Position numbers and translations under genes: made by a program. From Ruegeria atlantica (GTDB lineage: Bacteria; Pseudomonadota; Alphaproteobacteria; Rhodobacterales; Rhodobacteraceae): DNA of 64,000 bases. Under the pieces are notes generated by a model. That model made no database searches. It had not been told where the DNA came from and was given only the letters and a program-made list of their open reading frames with translations. The stretch spans positions 744,001 to 808,000 of the forward strand of contig NZ_WQCG01000002.1 of assembly GCF_013032505.1 (NCBI RefSeq), in the 5' to 3' direction. Below are positions 19,759-28,451 of the stretch, piece by piece (within the stretch, counting starts at the first letter, position 1; every line of letters starts with the position of its first letter).

Positions 19759-20388
19759 ATGGCGGTAAATCTGACGCAGGACCCACATTCCGTTCGTTCG
19801 GGTGGAAGAGAAAAAGTTCTTGAAGTTGCCATTGGCCGCGAAGTTCGCGCATTTCGCAAAAAGCAAAACGTGACAGTCGCGGAACTGGCCCAGCTGACCG
19901 GATTGTCGATTGGCATGCTGTCAAAGATCGAAAACGGAAACACGTCCCCTTCCTTGACGACTCTGCAATCTCTTGCCGATGCGCTTTCGGTTCCTTTGAC
20001 GAGCTTCTTCAGACAATTTGAAGAACGTCGCGAGGCGGTTCATACAAAAGCAGGTGAAGGCGTTGAACTGGAGCGCGAAGGAACTCGTGCCAACCACCAA
20101 TACAATCTACTGGGACATATCGGTGCCAATGGATCAGGTGTGATTGTCGAACCTTACCTGATCACATTGACTGCAGAGTCCGACGTGTTCCCAACTTTCC
20201 AACATGGAGGCATCGAAACGATATACATGTTGGAAGGCGAGGTGGATTACCGCCACGGCGACCAGATTTACCCACTAAAGCCCGGGGATACCCTTTTCTT
20301 TGACGCCGACGCACCGCATGGTCCGGAACGGCTGGTCAGTCTACCAGCGCGCTATATCTCGGTGATTAGTTATCCGCAGACAAACTGA
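19759..20388 (+). CDS. XRE-family regulator with C-terminal cupin domain
   Basis: A 209-residue protein: helix-turn-helix at about residues 25-80 (VAELAQLTGLSIGMLSKIENG) and a cupin effector domain at about 130-205 (GIETIYMLEGEVDYRHGDQIYPLKPGDTLFFDADAPHG). Such proteins sense small metabolites through the cupin. The start is ATG 19759 or TTG 19738; neither has a strong ribosome site. It converges on, and overlaps by 23 bp, the GNAT gene at the end of the dmm operon. Regulation of methylamine genes is a reasonable but unproven guess. Confidence 0.85.
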   Translation: MAVNLTQDPHSVRSGGREKVLEVAIGREVRAFRKKQNVTVAELAQLTGLSIGMLSKIENGNTSPSLTTLQSLADALSVPLTSFFRQFEERREAVHTKAGEGVELEREGTRANHQYNLLGHIGANGSGVIVEPYLITLTAESDVFPTFQHGGIETIYMLEGEVDYRHGDQIYPLKPGDTLFFDADAPHGPERLVSLPARYISVISYPQTN

Positions 20389-20863
20389 TTGGCTTTCGCA
20401 GCAAGAAATCCGTTGGTCTCTCGTAGCCTTCGTGACTGCCTGTACCGACGATCGTAAATCCAAGCCTTGAAAACACACGATGGTTTTCAGAGAGTTCCAC
20501 GCGCGTTTCCAGCTCCAAAGTTGGCAGACCAAGCTCTGCCGCGCGGAATGCAGCATGATCAACCAACGCGCGGCAGATACCCTGCCCCCGCATGTCTTCT
20601 TTCACGGCCAACTTTCCCAGATACAAGCTGTTGGATTTGGGTGTTAGAAACATGCACGCATAAAGCGGCCGCCCGATAGCCCAGATTTCACCATCGCCCT
20701 GACAATGAGCCTGCATTGCACCCAAGGACAAACGGTGAATGGATGACGGAGGGTCTATCCTGCCATCCATATACTGAAATGACGCACGAAGCAGTGCAAG
20801 CGCGTCATGCAATGCAACATCATCGCTCGAAATAAGCCAAGGCGTTTTGTCCGGGTCAGTCAT
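20366..20863 (-). CDS. GNAT-family N-acetyltransferase
   Basis: A 165-residue GNAT protein. The acetyl-CoA binding loop reads KEDMRGQGICRALVDHA, followed by ELETRVELSENHRVFSRLGFTIVGTGSHEGY, the usual beta5-alpha4 region. It starts 28 bp after the dmmC stop on the same strand, so it probably belongs to the dmm transcript. Acceptor unknown; a detoxifying or amine-acetylating role is possible given the neighbours. Its end overlaps the convergent XRE-cupin gene by 23 bp. Confidence 0.82.
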   Translation of the reverse strand: MTDPDKTPWLISSDDVALHDALALLRASFQYMDGRIDPPSSIHRLSLGAMQAHCQGDGEIWAIGRPLYACMFLTPKSNSLYLGKLAVKEDMRGQGICRALVDHAAFRAAELGLPTLELETRVELSENHRVFSRLGFTIVGTGSHEGYERPTDFLLRKPISLSADN

Positions 20864-20891
20864 TTCAGCCAGAAAATTTCCTTCGGCCAGC

Positions 20892-21959
20892 TTACTTTTT
20901 CAGAGGCGGTTCCGTTTCCAAATCCGGCCAGACTCCAGGAGAAGTCGGCAGCCCGTCATCATACTGGCTGAGATATTCCAGCATCATCGGGCGGTTGTCG
21001 ATAAACCCCTTATAGGTGGCTAACTCTTCAGGAAGATCCCGAATGACCCTGTGCAGCCGTCGACCCCATTTGGGAACGGTCATCAGATCCTGAAAACTGC
21101 ACAGATAGCAGCGGATCGGAAACACCAGCGCGTTAGATCGCGGCAAGCGGAAAAAGGTTTGCAACTCGACCCGTAGATGTTGCTTGTGGGCAATGTTTTC
21201 CGGCGTCAGCGTGGTCTTTTGAATACCCCACTTGTGATAGTTCTCGGGGCTGGTATCCAGCAACGGGTTTACCGTCATAGTCCAGTTCAGACGTCGTGCC
21301 GGTGCGCCCTGTTGGATGTTCAGCAGGAATTTCAGCGCGCGCTGAAAGATCCCCATCTCATGCGCTTTTGGAACTGGCGCGTGCCATTCAAAAAAGTTCA
21401 TGCCGATGTCGAAATCCAGACTCCAGTCGGCTTGGGTCGTCACCATTCCGGCGTCCATCCACAGCATCTCGTCACGCTGATCCAGCACGGCGAAATCGCC
21501 CTGTGCCTGACGGGTAATGTATTCCATCGGCCCGTAAGGCAGCGTGGTTTCGTCCATGAAGGTAAAGCTGTGATCAATCCCCAGCGGCTTATTGATCCAG
21601 CGCCACTGATTGCCGTTGCGGTGCAGCTCGAACAGGTCCGGGTAGTCCTCGGATTTGCTGACCATGATCAGTTCCAGCAAGTCCCAACCCGCCAATGTCA
21701 TATGCGGCAACGACTGACAGCGCAGAGGGTCCTGATCCAGAACTATGGCCCGATCTTTCATTTCCGAGACATAATGCTCATCAACATCGAACCGCATTTC
21801 ATAGACCGAGCCCTCGGGACCACCCCGATGTTGTTCCATGTTGACGGAATACATGTAGCTGTCTTCGTGGAACGGGAACGGAAAGCGTTTGATCGCCCAT
21901 TCCGAGTTGTGAAACGTATAGTCGTCGCGGAAGGATTCGTCGTTGAATTGAATGGTCAT
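20892..21959 (-). CDS. dmmC: Dimethylamine monooxygenase haem subunit (DUF3445)
   Basis: A 355-residue protein of the DUF3445 haem-dependent oxidative N-demethylase family. Recognisable blocks are FPFHEDSYMYSVNM near residue 28, YPDLFELHRNGNQWRWINKPLG, LDTSPENYHKWG and LRVELQTFFRLPRSNALVFPI. With DmmA and DmmB it oxidises dimethylamine to methylamine and formaldehyde. Size (about 41 kDa) fits the haem subunit of the purified three-component enzyme. AGGAGG lies 8 bp before ATG 21959. It follows dmmB by 13 bp. Confidence 0.9.
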   Translation of the reverse strand: MTIQFNDESFRDDYTFHNSEWAIKRFPFPFHEDSYMYSVNMEQHRGGPEGSVYEMRFDVDEHYVSEMKDRAIVLDQDPLRCQSLPHMTLAGWDLLELIMVSKSEDYPDLFELHRNGNQWRWINKPLGIDHSFTFMDETTLPYGPMEYITRQAQGDFAVLDQRDEMLWMDAGMVTTQADWSLDFDIGMNFFEWHAPVPKAHEMGIFQRALKFLLNIQQGAPARRLNWTMTVNPLLDTSPENYHKWGIQKTTLTPENIAHKQHLRVELQTFFRLPRSNALVFPIRCYLCSFQDLMTVPKWGRRLHRVIRDLPEELATYKGFIDNRPMMLEYLSQYDDGLPTSPGVWPDLETEPPLKK

Positions 21960-21972
21960 GATGGGCCTCCTC

Positions 21973-22935
21973 TCAGCGGTCCAGCACGAGGGACTTGCCC
22001 TCGAAACGCGATACGCAGGGCATGATTTTCTTGCCTGCTGCCTTTTCTTCGTCAGTCAGCCAATGATCGCGGTGAACAAAGTTTCCAGCGTGATCCAGCA
22101 CAACGGTTTCACACTGACCGCAAGCCCCTCCGCGGCACAGATACGGCGCATCCACACCTTCGCGTTCGATGGCTTCGAGAAGGCTTTCATTCTCGCCCAC
22201 ATGCACGACCTTGTCCGACGCGGCCAGACGCACTTCGAAAGGTTTGCCGGGCTGCGGGGCCAGAAACTCTTCGTAATGCACGCAATCCTCGGGCCAGCCT
22301 TCGGCGGCTGCGGTATTGCGCACCCAGTCGATCATGCCCTTGGGGCCACAGACATAGACATGCGTGCCCAAAGGTTGCCCGCTGAGCAGGTTTTTCAGAT
22401 CAATCTGCTGATTCTGATCGTCGTAATACAGATGCGTTTCATTCGGGTGCCGGTCTGTAAGCTGATCCGCATAGGATGCCAGTGCGTGGTTGCGGCAAGC
22501 ATAGTGCAATTCCCAATGACCGTGCAGCAATTCCAACTGTTTGATCTGGGCCAGAAACGGAGTAATCCCGATGCCACCCGCCAGAAACAGATGTTTGCGG
22601 GCGCGAAGGTCAAGCGAGAACAGGTTGACCGGATAGCTGATAGTCATTTCATCGCCGAGCTTGACCTGACGGTGCATAAATAACGATCCCCCCCTGCCAC
22701 TATCATCGCGGCGAACTGAGATCGTGTAGGATGACTGATCAAACGGATCCGACATCAGAGAATATGGATTCAAGCGGGTGATACCGCCGTCCTGCATTTC
22801 GACAACGGTATGCGCACCGCCCGAAAAAGTCGGCAATTGTCCACCGTCAACACGTTCAAACCGGAATCGCGTTACCAGTTCGTTCAACGAGGTGATTTCA
22901 GTCACTTTGACCTGGATTTTTTCGGCGCCGCTCAT
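21973..22935 (-). CDS. dmmB: Dimethylamine monooxygenase reductase subunit (flavin + 2Fe-2S)
   Basis: A 320-residue phthalate-dioxygenase-reductase-like protein. It has an N-terminal ferredoxin-NADP reductase fold with RLNPYSLMSDP (flavin site) and LFLAGGIGITPFLAQI (pyridine nucleotide site, about 116-131). The C-terminal plant-type ferredoxin domain carries CRGGACGQC and a fourth Cys in MPCVSR. It passes electrons from NAD(P)H to the haem subunit. ATG 22935 overlaps the dmmA stop (ATGA); the longer upstream frame is not supported. Confidence 0.92.
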   Translation of the reverse strand: MSGAEKIQVKVTEITSLNELVTRFRFERVDGGQLPTFSGGAHTVVEMQDGGITRLNPYSLMSDPFDQSSYTISVRRDDSGRGGSLFMHRQVKLGDEMTISYPVNLFSLDLRARKHLFLAGGIGITPFLAQIKQLELLHGHWELHYACRNHALASYADQLTDRHPNETHLYYDDQNQQIDLKNLLSGQPLGTHVYVCGPKGMIDWVRNTAAAEGWPEDCVHYEEFLAPQPGKPFEVRLAASDKVVHVGENESLLEAIEREGVDAPYLCRGGACGQCETVVLDHAGNFVHRDHWLTDEEKAAGKKIMPCVSRFEGKSLVLDR

Positions 22936-23528
22936 TCGTAGATCCCTTTCGGCTCGGGCACGTTGCCATGATCCTCGGCATCGACACGGACGCCCTGGTA
23001 GGCGGCATGACGGCGGGAATAGTGGTCGCGCACAAACAAGTTCAGCCCGCAATGCGAGCAGACAAAAGGATCAATTTCGACGTTTTCGGTGATGCCCTTG
23101 CAATGCACACATTGCATCCGACGCGCAACCGACCCGCGATGTTCGGTTTGAATTGCGGTATGCGGAAGTCCAACGGCCACCACTTCGTTCATGGCCTGGC
23201 CCATCATCCCCTCTGTGCCAGTCAAATAGACCTGCAATCCCATATGCGCGTCTTCCAGGACACGGCGAATACGGGGCAGCGCGGCCTCATAGGACGGACC
23301 TTCGTAGAACTGAGCGGGGTTCAGCGCTTGTAGTTTTTCAGAAAAATCCGACCCTTTGGGAAGAAAGATCAGATGGGATTTAGCCATCAGATCGGGTGTC
23401 GCTATGCCAAGAACCGCCTCGGCCCCTTCGGCCTCGGCGATTATGAGATGATGTTCACCTGAGCGAACCTCTAGCGTACCCCAGACCGGGCGGCTTGCGA
23501 TTGACTTGGGAAATTCGAACTTTGACAT
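22932..23528 (-). CDS. dmmA: Dimethylamine monooxygenase small subunit
   Basis: A 198-residue protein beginning MSKFEFPKSIASRPVWG, with a C-terminal zinc-ribbon-like pair (CVHCKG and CSHCG). Calculated size (about 22 kDa) matches the smallest subunit of three-part dimethylamine monooxygenases. GAGGG lies 5 bp before ATG 23528; the extra 46 codons of the open frame are arginine-rich and unlike the family. The order dmmD-A-B-C is the same as described in Ruegeria pomeroyi and Pseudomonas mendocina. Exact role in the complex is unclear. Confidence 0.87.
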   Translation of the reverse strand: MSKFEFPKSIASRPVWGTLEVRSGEHHLIIAEAEGAEAVLGIATPDLMAKSHLIFLPKGSDFSEKLQALNPAQFYEGPSYEAALPRIRRVLEDAHMGLQVYLTGTEGMMGQAMNEVVAVGLPHTAIQTEHRGSVARRMQCVHCKGITENVEIDPFVCSHCGLNLFVRDHYSRRHAAYQGVRVDAEDHGNVPEPKGIYE

Positions 23529-23583
23529 TGTGCCCTCAAATAGGAAAAGGGCGCCTCGGTTTGACCGTTGCGCCCCCTTAAAC

Positions 23584-24729
23584 TCAGCCCTTTGCGGTTC
23601 TGATCGATTTGTCCTGATCGTAGAACGGCATCTCTTCCGCAGTCGCCGCTGTTTCTGTCCCATCACCGTTGCGGACCGTCAGCTGGGTGCCGGGTGAGGC
23701 ACAGGCGACCGGCATACGGGCGATACCAACATTGTGCCCATTGATTTCGGAATACATGCCGAAGGTGACAACGCCGACCTTTTCGCCGTTTTGCAACAGG
23801 TCCGCGCCTTCATCTGCCGGGGTCGTGCCGTCAAGTTTGACGCCGTAGATCTTGAACCGTTCTTTGCCTTGCGAAGCATAGTGGTTCTCGGCTCCGATAA
23901 AGCCAGTTTTCCCGGGTGACACAGTGAATTCCAAACCCAGTTCCCAAAGAGTATCGCCGCATGTTTCATCGTCGAACGGATAGGTTTCCGAGTTATCACC
24001 GGGGTAAAACAGCAGATAGCTTTCGGTGCGCAGCAGATCGAGCGTCGAGAACTGGACCGGCACGATGCCCATGTCTTTGCCCTCGGCCAGAATGTTGTCC
24101 CACAGGTGTACGGCGTGCTTGGCCTGACAGAAAATCTCATACCCACGCTCACCGGTGTAGCCGGTCCGCGAAATCATAACCGGGCAGCCGTATAGTTTGG
24201 TTTGCATGATCCCAAAATAAGCCAGATCACGAATTCCGGGAATGTGCTTGGCCAGGAAATCAACGGCCACCGGTCCCTGCAGCGACATGTCGTGCATGTC
24301 GTCGTCAAAAATGACCGAGCAGTTCTTTCCAGCCGCAACCGATGTCAGCTGCTCCATGCCTGTCCCCGTGCCATGCACGACAAGCCATGTGTTCACCGAT
24401 AAGCGATAAATGATGCAATCATCAACGAACTTGCCTTCGGCATTCAGGATCGAGGCATAGGTCGACCGGCCCGGCATGATCTTTTCCACATTGCGCGTGG
24501 TGACACGGTCAATGACATAGGCAGCATCTTCACCGACGACGTGGACCTTTTTGAGGCCGGATACATCCATGAGGCCAGCTTTGGTTCGGATGGCTTCGTA
24601 GTCGGCTTTGGCACGTTCCGGGCTATGGTCATAGAACCATGCGGTTCCCATACCGTTCCAGTCCTCAAGTTCGCCGCCGATTTCGGCGTGGCGCTGCGCA
24701 AGGGCGGACGTCCTCCAAAGAATGGCCAT
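23584..24729 (-). CDS. dmmD: GcvT-like folate-binding protein of dimethylamine metabolism
   Basis: A 381-residue aminomethyltransferase-family protein. GcvT blocks are MDVSGLKKVHVVGEDA, SRTGYTGERGYEIF and a C-terminal GcvT_C barrel with VGVVTFGMYSEINGHNVGIARMP. It probably captures the formaldehyde released by DmmABC on tetrahydrofolate, as the GcvT half of Tdm does. It is first in the operon, with GGAG about 10 bp before the ATG and 55 bp to dmmA. Context and paralogy to Tdm argue against a housekeeping glycine-cleavage T protein. Confidence 0.87.
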   Translation of the reverse strand: MAILWRTSALAQRHAEIGGELEDWNGMGTAWFYDHSPERAKADYEAIRTKAGLMDVSGLKKVHVVGEDAAYVIDRVTTRNVEKIMPGRSTYASILNAEGKFVDDCIIYRLSVNTWLVVHGTGTGMEQLTSVAAGKNCSVIFDDDMHDMSLQGPVAVDFLAKHIPGIRDLAYFGIMQTKLYGCPVMISRTGYTGERGYEIFCQAKHAVHLWDNILAEGKDMGIVPVQFSTLDLLRTESYLLFYPGDNSETYPFDDETCGDTLWELGLEFTVSPGKTGFIGAENHYASQGKERFKIYGVKLDGTTPADEGADLLQNGEKVGVVTFGMYSEINGHNVGIARMPVACASPGTQLTVRNGDGTETAATAEEMPFYDQDKSIRTAKG

Positions 24730-25071
24730 GGTGCAACTCTCCCGTTGATTGCTTTTTTGTTGCCCATATTGAGGCCGATGTCCGATTGAAAATCAACACT
24801 TGTGTGCAGAATTTTTTCCTGATGGGAATATTTGCCTTTAAAAAATGAACCCTAAAGATGGAGAAAGGATCTCAAAAAAACCTTTTGTCTATAATGTTTT
24901 GCGGTCAAAACCGACCCTTAAAATTGCGCTTGCGACGCCCGCTCTAAAGATGTTTGCCTCACATATCTATTGACAGGTGACCCGCGAGATTGTCCTCTGA
25001 GTAGACAATATTTCCCAGCAGGAAAGTTTCCGGAGAGAGGCTTGCTGCTGCAACAACAGGGAGACTACGAA
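24730..25071. promoter_or_regulatory. Divergent control region between dmmD and the Amt-family gene
   Basis: This 342-bp gap is AT-rich and has no credible gene. A perfect TATAAT hexamer lies at 24889-24894, about 180 bp before the amt GTG, but no matching -35 box stands 16-18 bp upstream. A TTGACA at 24970-24975 has no -10 partner. No sigma-54 GG-N10-GC element was seen, although nitrogen control would be expected. Confidence 0.4.
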
Positions 25072-26448
25072 GTGGATGGCAATCTAAATGCACTCACGAC
25101 GGTCTTTACCGAGTTCTACTACTGGGTAACGGTCGTTTTCATGTTCCTCATCCATGTGGGCTTTTGCATGTACGAAGTCGGGGCAAGCCGCGCCCGTAAC
25201 CACATGCACACATTGATGAAAAACATCATGATCATCCCGCTGGTAACGGTAACGTTTTTCTTCTTTGGATGGTGGATCTATTGGGCTTTCCCAAACTTCC
25301 CCTTCTGGGGCGGGCTGGACACCGAAGCAGGTGCTGCAAACCTGCCCTGGGCCGACACGATGGCGACAAACCTCGGCGACAGAATCACAGGGGTTTTTTG
25401 GGCAGCGTTCCTACTGTTTTCATGGACAGCCGCATCAATCGTTTCGGGATCTGTGATCGAACGGATCAGATCCTCGGCCCTATGGGTTCATGCAGTCATG
25501 ATCGGATCGGTCTGGTGGATCATCGATGCCGCATGGGGCTGGCACTATGGCGGTTGGATGGTACGAATCCTAGGCTATCATGATGCTTACGCCTCTGGGG
25601 TTATCCATGCCATTGCCGGGGGCTACGCGCTTGGCGTGATTATGGTTCTGGGGCCGCGCCTCGGCAAATTTGCCAAGGACGGCACGCCGCGGGACATCCC
25701 GCCGCACAATCCATGGCTGCTGACGATCGGAATTTTTCTGATCTATACCGGGTTCTGGGGCTTCTATGCCGCTTGCAACGTTCCTGCCATTTCGCCCGAG
25801 GCGATTGACGGCCAAATCACCGGCGTAACTTGGACAGCAACCAACATCTATCTGGCTCCGACGACCCTGTCGGCGATCACCTTCAACTTCCTCATGTCGC
25901 TGTCTGGCGGTCTGATGGCAGCGTATGTGATCTCGAAAGGTGATGCGTTCTGGACGTTCTCGGGCGGGCTTGCCGGAATCATCACCGCCTCGGCCGGTAA
26001 CGACCTGTATCACCCAATCCAGGCAATGATCATTGCCGCCATCGGTGTCGTCATCGTGTACAAGCTGCACTATTGGGTCGAACGCCGGTTCAAGCTGGAT
26101 GACGCGGTAGGTGCCGTTGCAGTGCACGGTTACGCCGGGTTCGTTGGTCTGGTGATCTCTGGGTTTGTCCTATGGGGTGTCCCGTCTTCGCCTTACGAAG
26201 GTTATGCAACGATCAACCCGATCGGACAGATCACCGGCGCGGTCATCATGTTCTTTGTTCTGGGCTTCCTGCCTGGATGGGCTCTGGCCAAGATTCAGTC
26301 TTCCATGGGCGTGCTGCGCATCCCGGAAGAAGTTGAACTGCAAGGCCTCGATTATGCCGAGCACCACGCCTACGAGGACGCAAAAGCCGCGATCATCGAA
26401 GCTGACAAACAGGAACTGGCTGCCCGAGCAGGCGCGGCTGCGAAGTAA
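25072..26448 (+). CDS. amt: Divergent Amt-family (methyl)ammonium transporter
   Basis: A 458-residue Amt/MEP-type protein with about 11 membrane helices. The twin pore histidines are visible in SGVIHAIAGGY and AVAVHGYAGF. Sequence around them departs from classical Amt: the usual D-FAGG-VVH block reads HDAYASGVIHA, and the DD..GVHG block reads DDAVGAVAVHG. Translation most likely begins at GTG 25072 (AGGGAG 7 bp upstream) giving VDGNLNALTTV; no in-frame ATG precedes helix 1. It lies between the dmm and mgs/gmaS genes, so methylammonium is a plausible substrate; plain ammonium is the alternative. A 71-residue gene follows 11 bp later. Confidence 0.85.
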   Translation: MDGNLNALTTVFTEFYYWVTVVFMFLIHVGFCMYEVGASRARNHMHTLMKNIMIIPLVTVTFFFFGWWIYWAFPNFPFWGGLDTEAGAANLPWADTMATNLGDRITGVFWAAFLLFSWTAASIVSGSVIERIRSSALWVHAVMIGSVWWIIDAAWGWHYGGWMVRILGYHDAYASGVIHAIAGGYALGVIMVLGPRLGKFAKDGTPRDIPPHNPWLLTIGIFLIYTGFWGFYAACNVPAISPEAIDGQITGVTWTATNIYLAPTTLSAITFNFLMSLSGGLMAAYVISKGDAFWTFSGGLAGIITASAGNDLYHPIQAMIIAAIGVVIVYKLHYWVERRFKLDDAVGAVAVHGYAGFVGLVISGFVLWGVPSSPYEGYATINPIGQITGAVIMFFVLGFLPGWALAKIQSSMGVLRIPEEVELQGLDYAEHHAYEDAKAAIIEADKQELAARAGAAAK

Positions 26449-26459
26449 AGGAGAGAGAC

Positions 26460-26675
26460 ATGTCTACAAACGGATATACAAATTGGGCTGTCGATCTTGC
26501 CGAGGTTGGACCTATCTACCCCTTCCAAGGCTACGAAGTGCTGATGGTCATCATAGGTGTCGTTTTCTGGATTGGCTGGCATCGCATCCAGTTTGTCCGC
26601 GAAGGCGAACACCTGGAAAAGGCACGCCACACTGGTGACGAAGAAAAAGTGAAAGCCCAGTTAGAGCGATACTGA
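26460..26675 (+). CDS. Small single-helix membrane protein after amt
   Basis: A 71-residue protein with one membrane helix (GYEVLMVIIGVVFWIGWH, about 24-41) and a charged cytosolic tail. ATG 26460 has GGAGAG 5 bp upstream and lies 11 bp after the amt stop, so the two are co-transcribed. A terminator hairpin follows. Possibly an accessory subunit or regulator of the Amt-family protein. No family recognised. Confidence 0.75.
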   Translation: MSTNGYTNWAVDLAEVGPIYPFQGYEVLMVIIGVVFWIGWHRIQFVREGEHLEKARHTGDEEKVKAQLERY

Positions 26676-26698
26676 CCCAGCTTCTAAAAGAACCTGCT

Positions 26699-26727
26699 AT
26701 GGGCGAGAAACCAGAGGTCTCGCCCAT
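26699..26727 (+). terminator. Rho-independent terminator-like hairpin after the amt pair
   Basis: ATGGGCGAGA (26699-26708) and TCTCGCCCAT (26718-26727) pair perfectly over 10 bp with a 9-base loop. The following T content is modest (TGCCTCTT). It separates amt from mgsA. Confidence 0.7.
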
Positions 26728-26734
26728 TGCCTCT

Positions 26735-26753
26735 TAGGAAAAAAACTTTCCTA
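26735..26753. promoter_or_regulatory. Inverted repeat upstream of mgsA
   Basis: TAGGAAA (26735-26741) and TTTCCTA (26747-26753) pair perfectly with a 5-base spacer, 73 bp before the mgsA ATG and just after the amt terminator. It could be an operator for the mgs promoter or a second hairpin of the terminator. No promoter hexamers are clear. Confidence 0.35.
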
Positions 26754-26825
26754 CGATTATTGATGTCCTGCAAATTTGTTGGTACCGTCGAATCATAACG
26801 AAACACACAAGGAGATCTGCCAGCC

Positions 26826-27755
26826 ATGTGCGGAATTGTTGGATTATTCCTCAAAGACCAGTCTCTTGCGCCCCAACTGGGCAATATGCTGACAGACATG
26901 CTAATCACGATGACAGATCGTGGCCCCGACAGTGCCGGTATTGCGATCTACGGGGCAGAGACGGATGGGAAAACCAAGATAACGGTTCAGTCCCCCACCC
27001 CCGATACCGACTTTGTCGGCTTGGCCGATGAGCTGGGCAAAAGCCTAGGTTCGATGGTTGGTCAGACAGACAACGATACACATACTGTTTTGGAAGTTCC
27101 CGCCGGGCAGTTCGAAGCCGCGCGCGCCGCGCTGGCCGAAATCCGCTCCTCGGTTCGGATCATGAGCCGAGGTGACAGCCTCGAAATCTATAAGGAAGTT
27201 GGTTTGCCCAAGGATGTTGCGGACCGCTTCAATCTGAGCGGCATGAGCGGGACCCATGGCATTGGCCACACCCGCATGGCAACAGAATCTGCCGTGACAA
27301 CTATGGGCGCGCACCCTTTCAATACTGGATCCGATCAATGCCTGGTCCATAACGGGTCGCTGTCCAACCACAACTCGTTGCGCCGAAAGCTGCGCCGAGA
27401 AGGTGTGGTTATCCAGACCGAGAACGACACCGAAGTTGGTGCTGCATACCTCACTTGGAAAATGATGAACGGAGCCACTCTGGGTGAAGCTCTGGAATCC
27501 AGCATCGACGATCTTGACGGTTTCTTTACCTTTGTTGTCGGCACCAAAGACGGCTTTGGTGTCGTGCGCGACCCGATTGCCTGCAAGCCAGCTGTGATGG
27601 CCGAAACCGATCAGTACGTGGCCTTTGGCAGCGAATACCGGGCGTTGGTGAACCTGCCCGGCATCGAAGACGCGAGGGTGTGGGAGCCTGAACCCTCCAC
27701 TGTTTATTTCTGGTCCCACAACAACAGCCCAACAACACACGAAAAGGCCGCCTGA
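26826..27755 (+). CDS. mgsA: N-methylglutamate synthase subunit A (class II amidotransferase-like)
   Basis: A 309-residue Ntn-type glutamine amidotransferase domain protein. It starts MCGIVGLF, so Cys 2 is the N-terminal nucleophile after Met removal, and has DRGPDSAG, GHTRMATES and HNGSLSNH, all typical of the glutamate synthase amidotransferase fold. In N-methylglutamate synthase it acts with MgsB and MgsC to transfer the methylamine group from gamma-glutamylmethylamide. AGGAGA lies 10 bp upstream. The three-gene split with gmaS next to it separates this from GltB or asparagine synthase. Confidence 0.92.
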   Translation: MCGIVGLFLKDQSLAPQLGNMLTDMLITMTDRGPDSAGIAIYGAETDGKTKITVQSPTPDTDFVGLADELGKSLGSMVGQTDNDTHTVLEVPAGQFEAARAALAEIRSSVRIMSRGDSLEIYKEVGLPKDVADRFNLSGMSGTHGIGHTRMATESAVTTMGAHPFNTGSDQCLVHNGSLSNHNSLRRKLRREGVVIQTENDTEVGAAYLTWKMMNGATLGEALESSIDDLDGFFTFVVGTKDGFGVVRDPIACKPAVMAETDQYVAFGSEYRALVNLPGIEDARVWEPEPSTVYFWSHNNSPTTHEKAA

Positions 27756-27756
27756 T

Positions 27757-28440
27757 ATGCAGACCTATGATCTAGAGGCAGACGGGCTGCGCGGATTGAA
27801 TTCTTCCCTGCAAGCGCAATCCGCCGAGACCAATCAAACAAACTGGGAAATCGTGAACCCCAAAGGCAGTCATGCGATTGCTGTCGGCCTGGACGCACCC
27901 ATTGAAGTGACGGTCAAAGGTTCGACCGGCTATTACTGCGCCGGGATGAATCAACAGGCGACCATCAAGGTTGAGGGGTCTGTTGGTCCGGGCGTGGCCG
28001 AGAACATGATGTCCGGCCAAGTAATAGTAGACGGCGATGCCAGCCAATATGCCGGGGCCACGGGCCACGGCGGTTTACTGGTTATCAAGGGCAATGCTAG
28101 CTCACGCTGCGGCATCTCGATGAAAGGTATCGACATTGTCGTACATGGCAATATCGGCCACATGTCCGCCTTTATGGCACAGGCCGGCAACCTGGTCGTC
28201 TGCGGAGATGCAGGTGATGCGCTGGGAGATTCACTCTACGAAGCAAGGCTGTTCGTACGTGGCGCGGTTAAAAGCCTCGGCGCCGATTGCATCGAGAAGG
28301 AAATGCGGCCCGAGCATCTGGACATCCTGAAGGACTTGCTGGCTCGCGCAGGCAGCGATGCCAAGCCGGAAGAATTCAAACGCTACGGCTCTGCCCGTCA
28401 GCTGTACAACTTTGACGTCGACAATTCCGCCGCTTATTGA
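27757..28440 (+). CDS. mgsB: N-methylglutamate synthase subunit B (GXGXG domain)
   Basis: A 227-residue protein corresponding to the GXGXG beta-helix domain of glutamate synthase alpha subunit, with repeated glycine turns (GYYCAGMNQQATIKVEG, YAGATGHGGLLVIKGNAS, VHGNIGHMSAFMAQAG). It follows mgsA after one base and precedes mgsC by 11 bp. It has no catalytic residues of its own and likely forms the structural core of the MgsABC complex. Confidence 0.92.
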   Translation: MQTYDLEADGLRGLNSSLQAQSAETNQTNWEIVNPKGSHAIAVGLDAPIEVTVKGSTGYYCAGMNQQATIKVEGSVGPGVAENMMSGQVIVDGDASQYAGATGHGGLLVIKGNASSRCGISMKGIDIVVHGNIGHMSAFMAQAGNLVVCGDAGDALGDSLYEARLFVRGAVKSLGADCIEKEMRPEHLDILKDLLARAGSDAKPEEFKRYGSARQLYNFDVDNSAAY

Positions 28441-28451
28441 GGAAGAAGGGT

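Noticed and set aside
21177..22025. 282-codon plus-strand open frame opposite dmmC
   Set aside because: Shadow of the DUF3445 gene; composition is that of reverse-complement coding DNA.
23584..24729. Housekeeping glycine-cleavage T protein
   Set aside because: No gcvH or gcvP nearby; first gene of the dimethylamine monooxygenase operon in the dmmDABC order.
24970..24975. TTGACA as a -35 box for the Amt-family gene
   Set aside because: No acceptable -10 hexamer 16-18 bp downstream.
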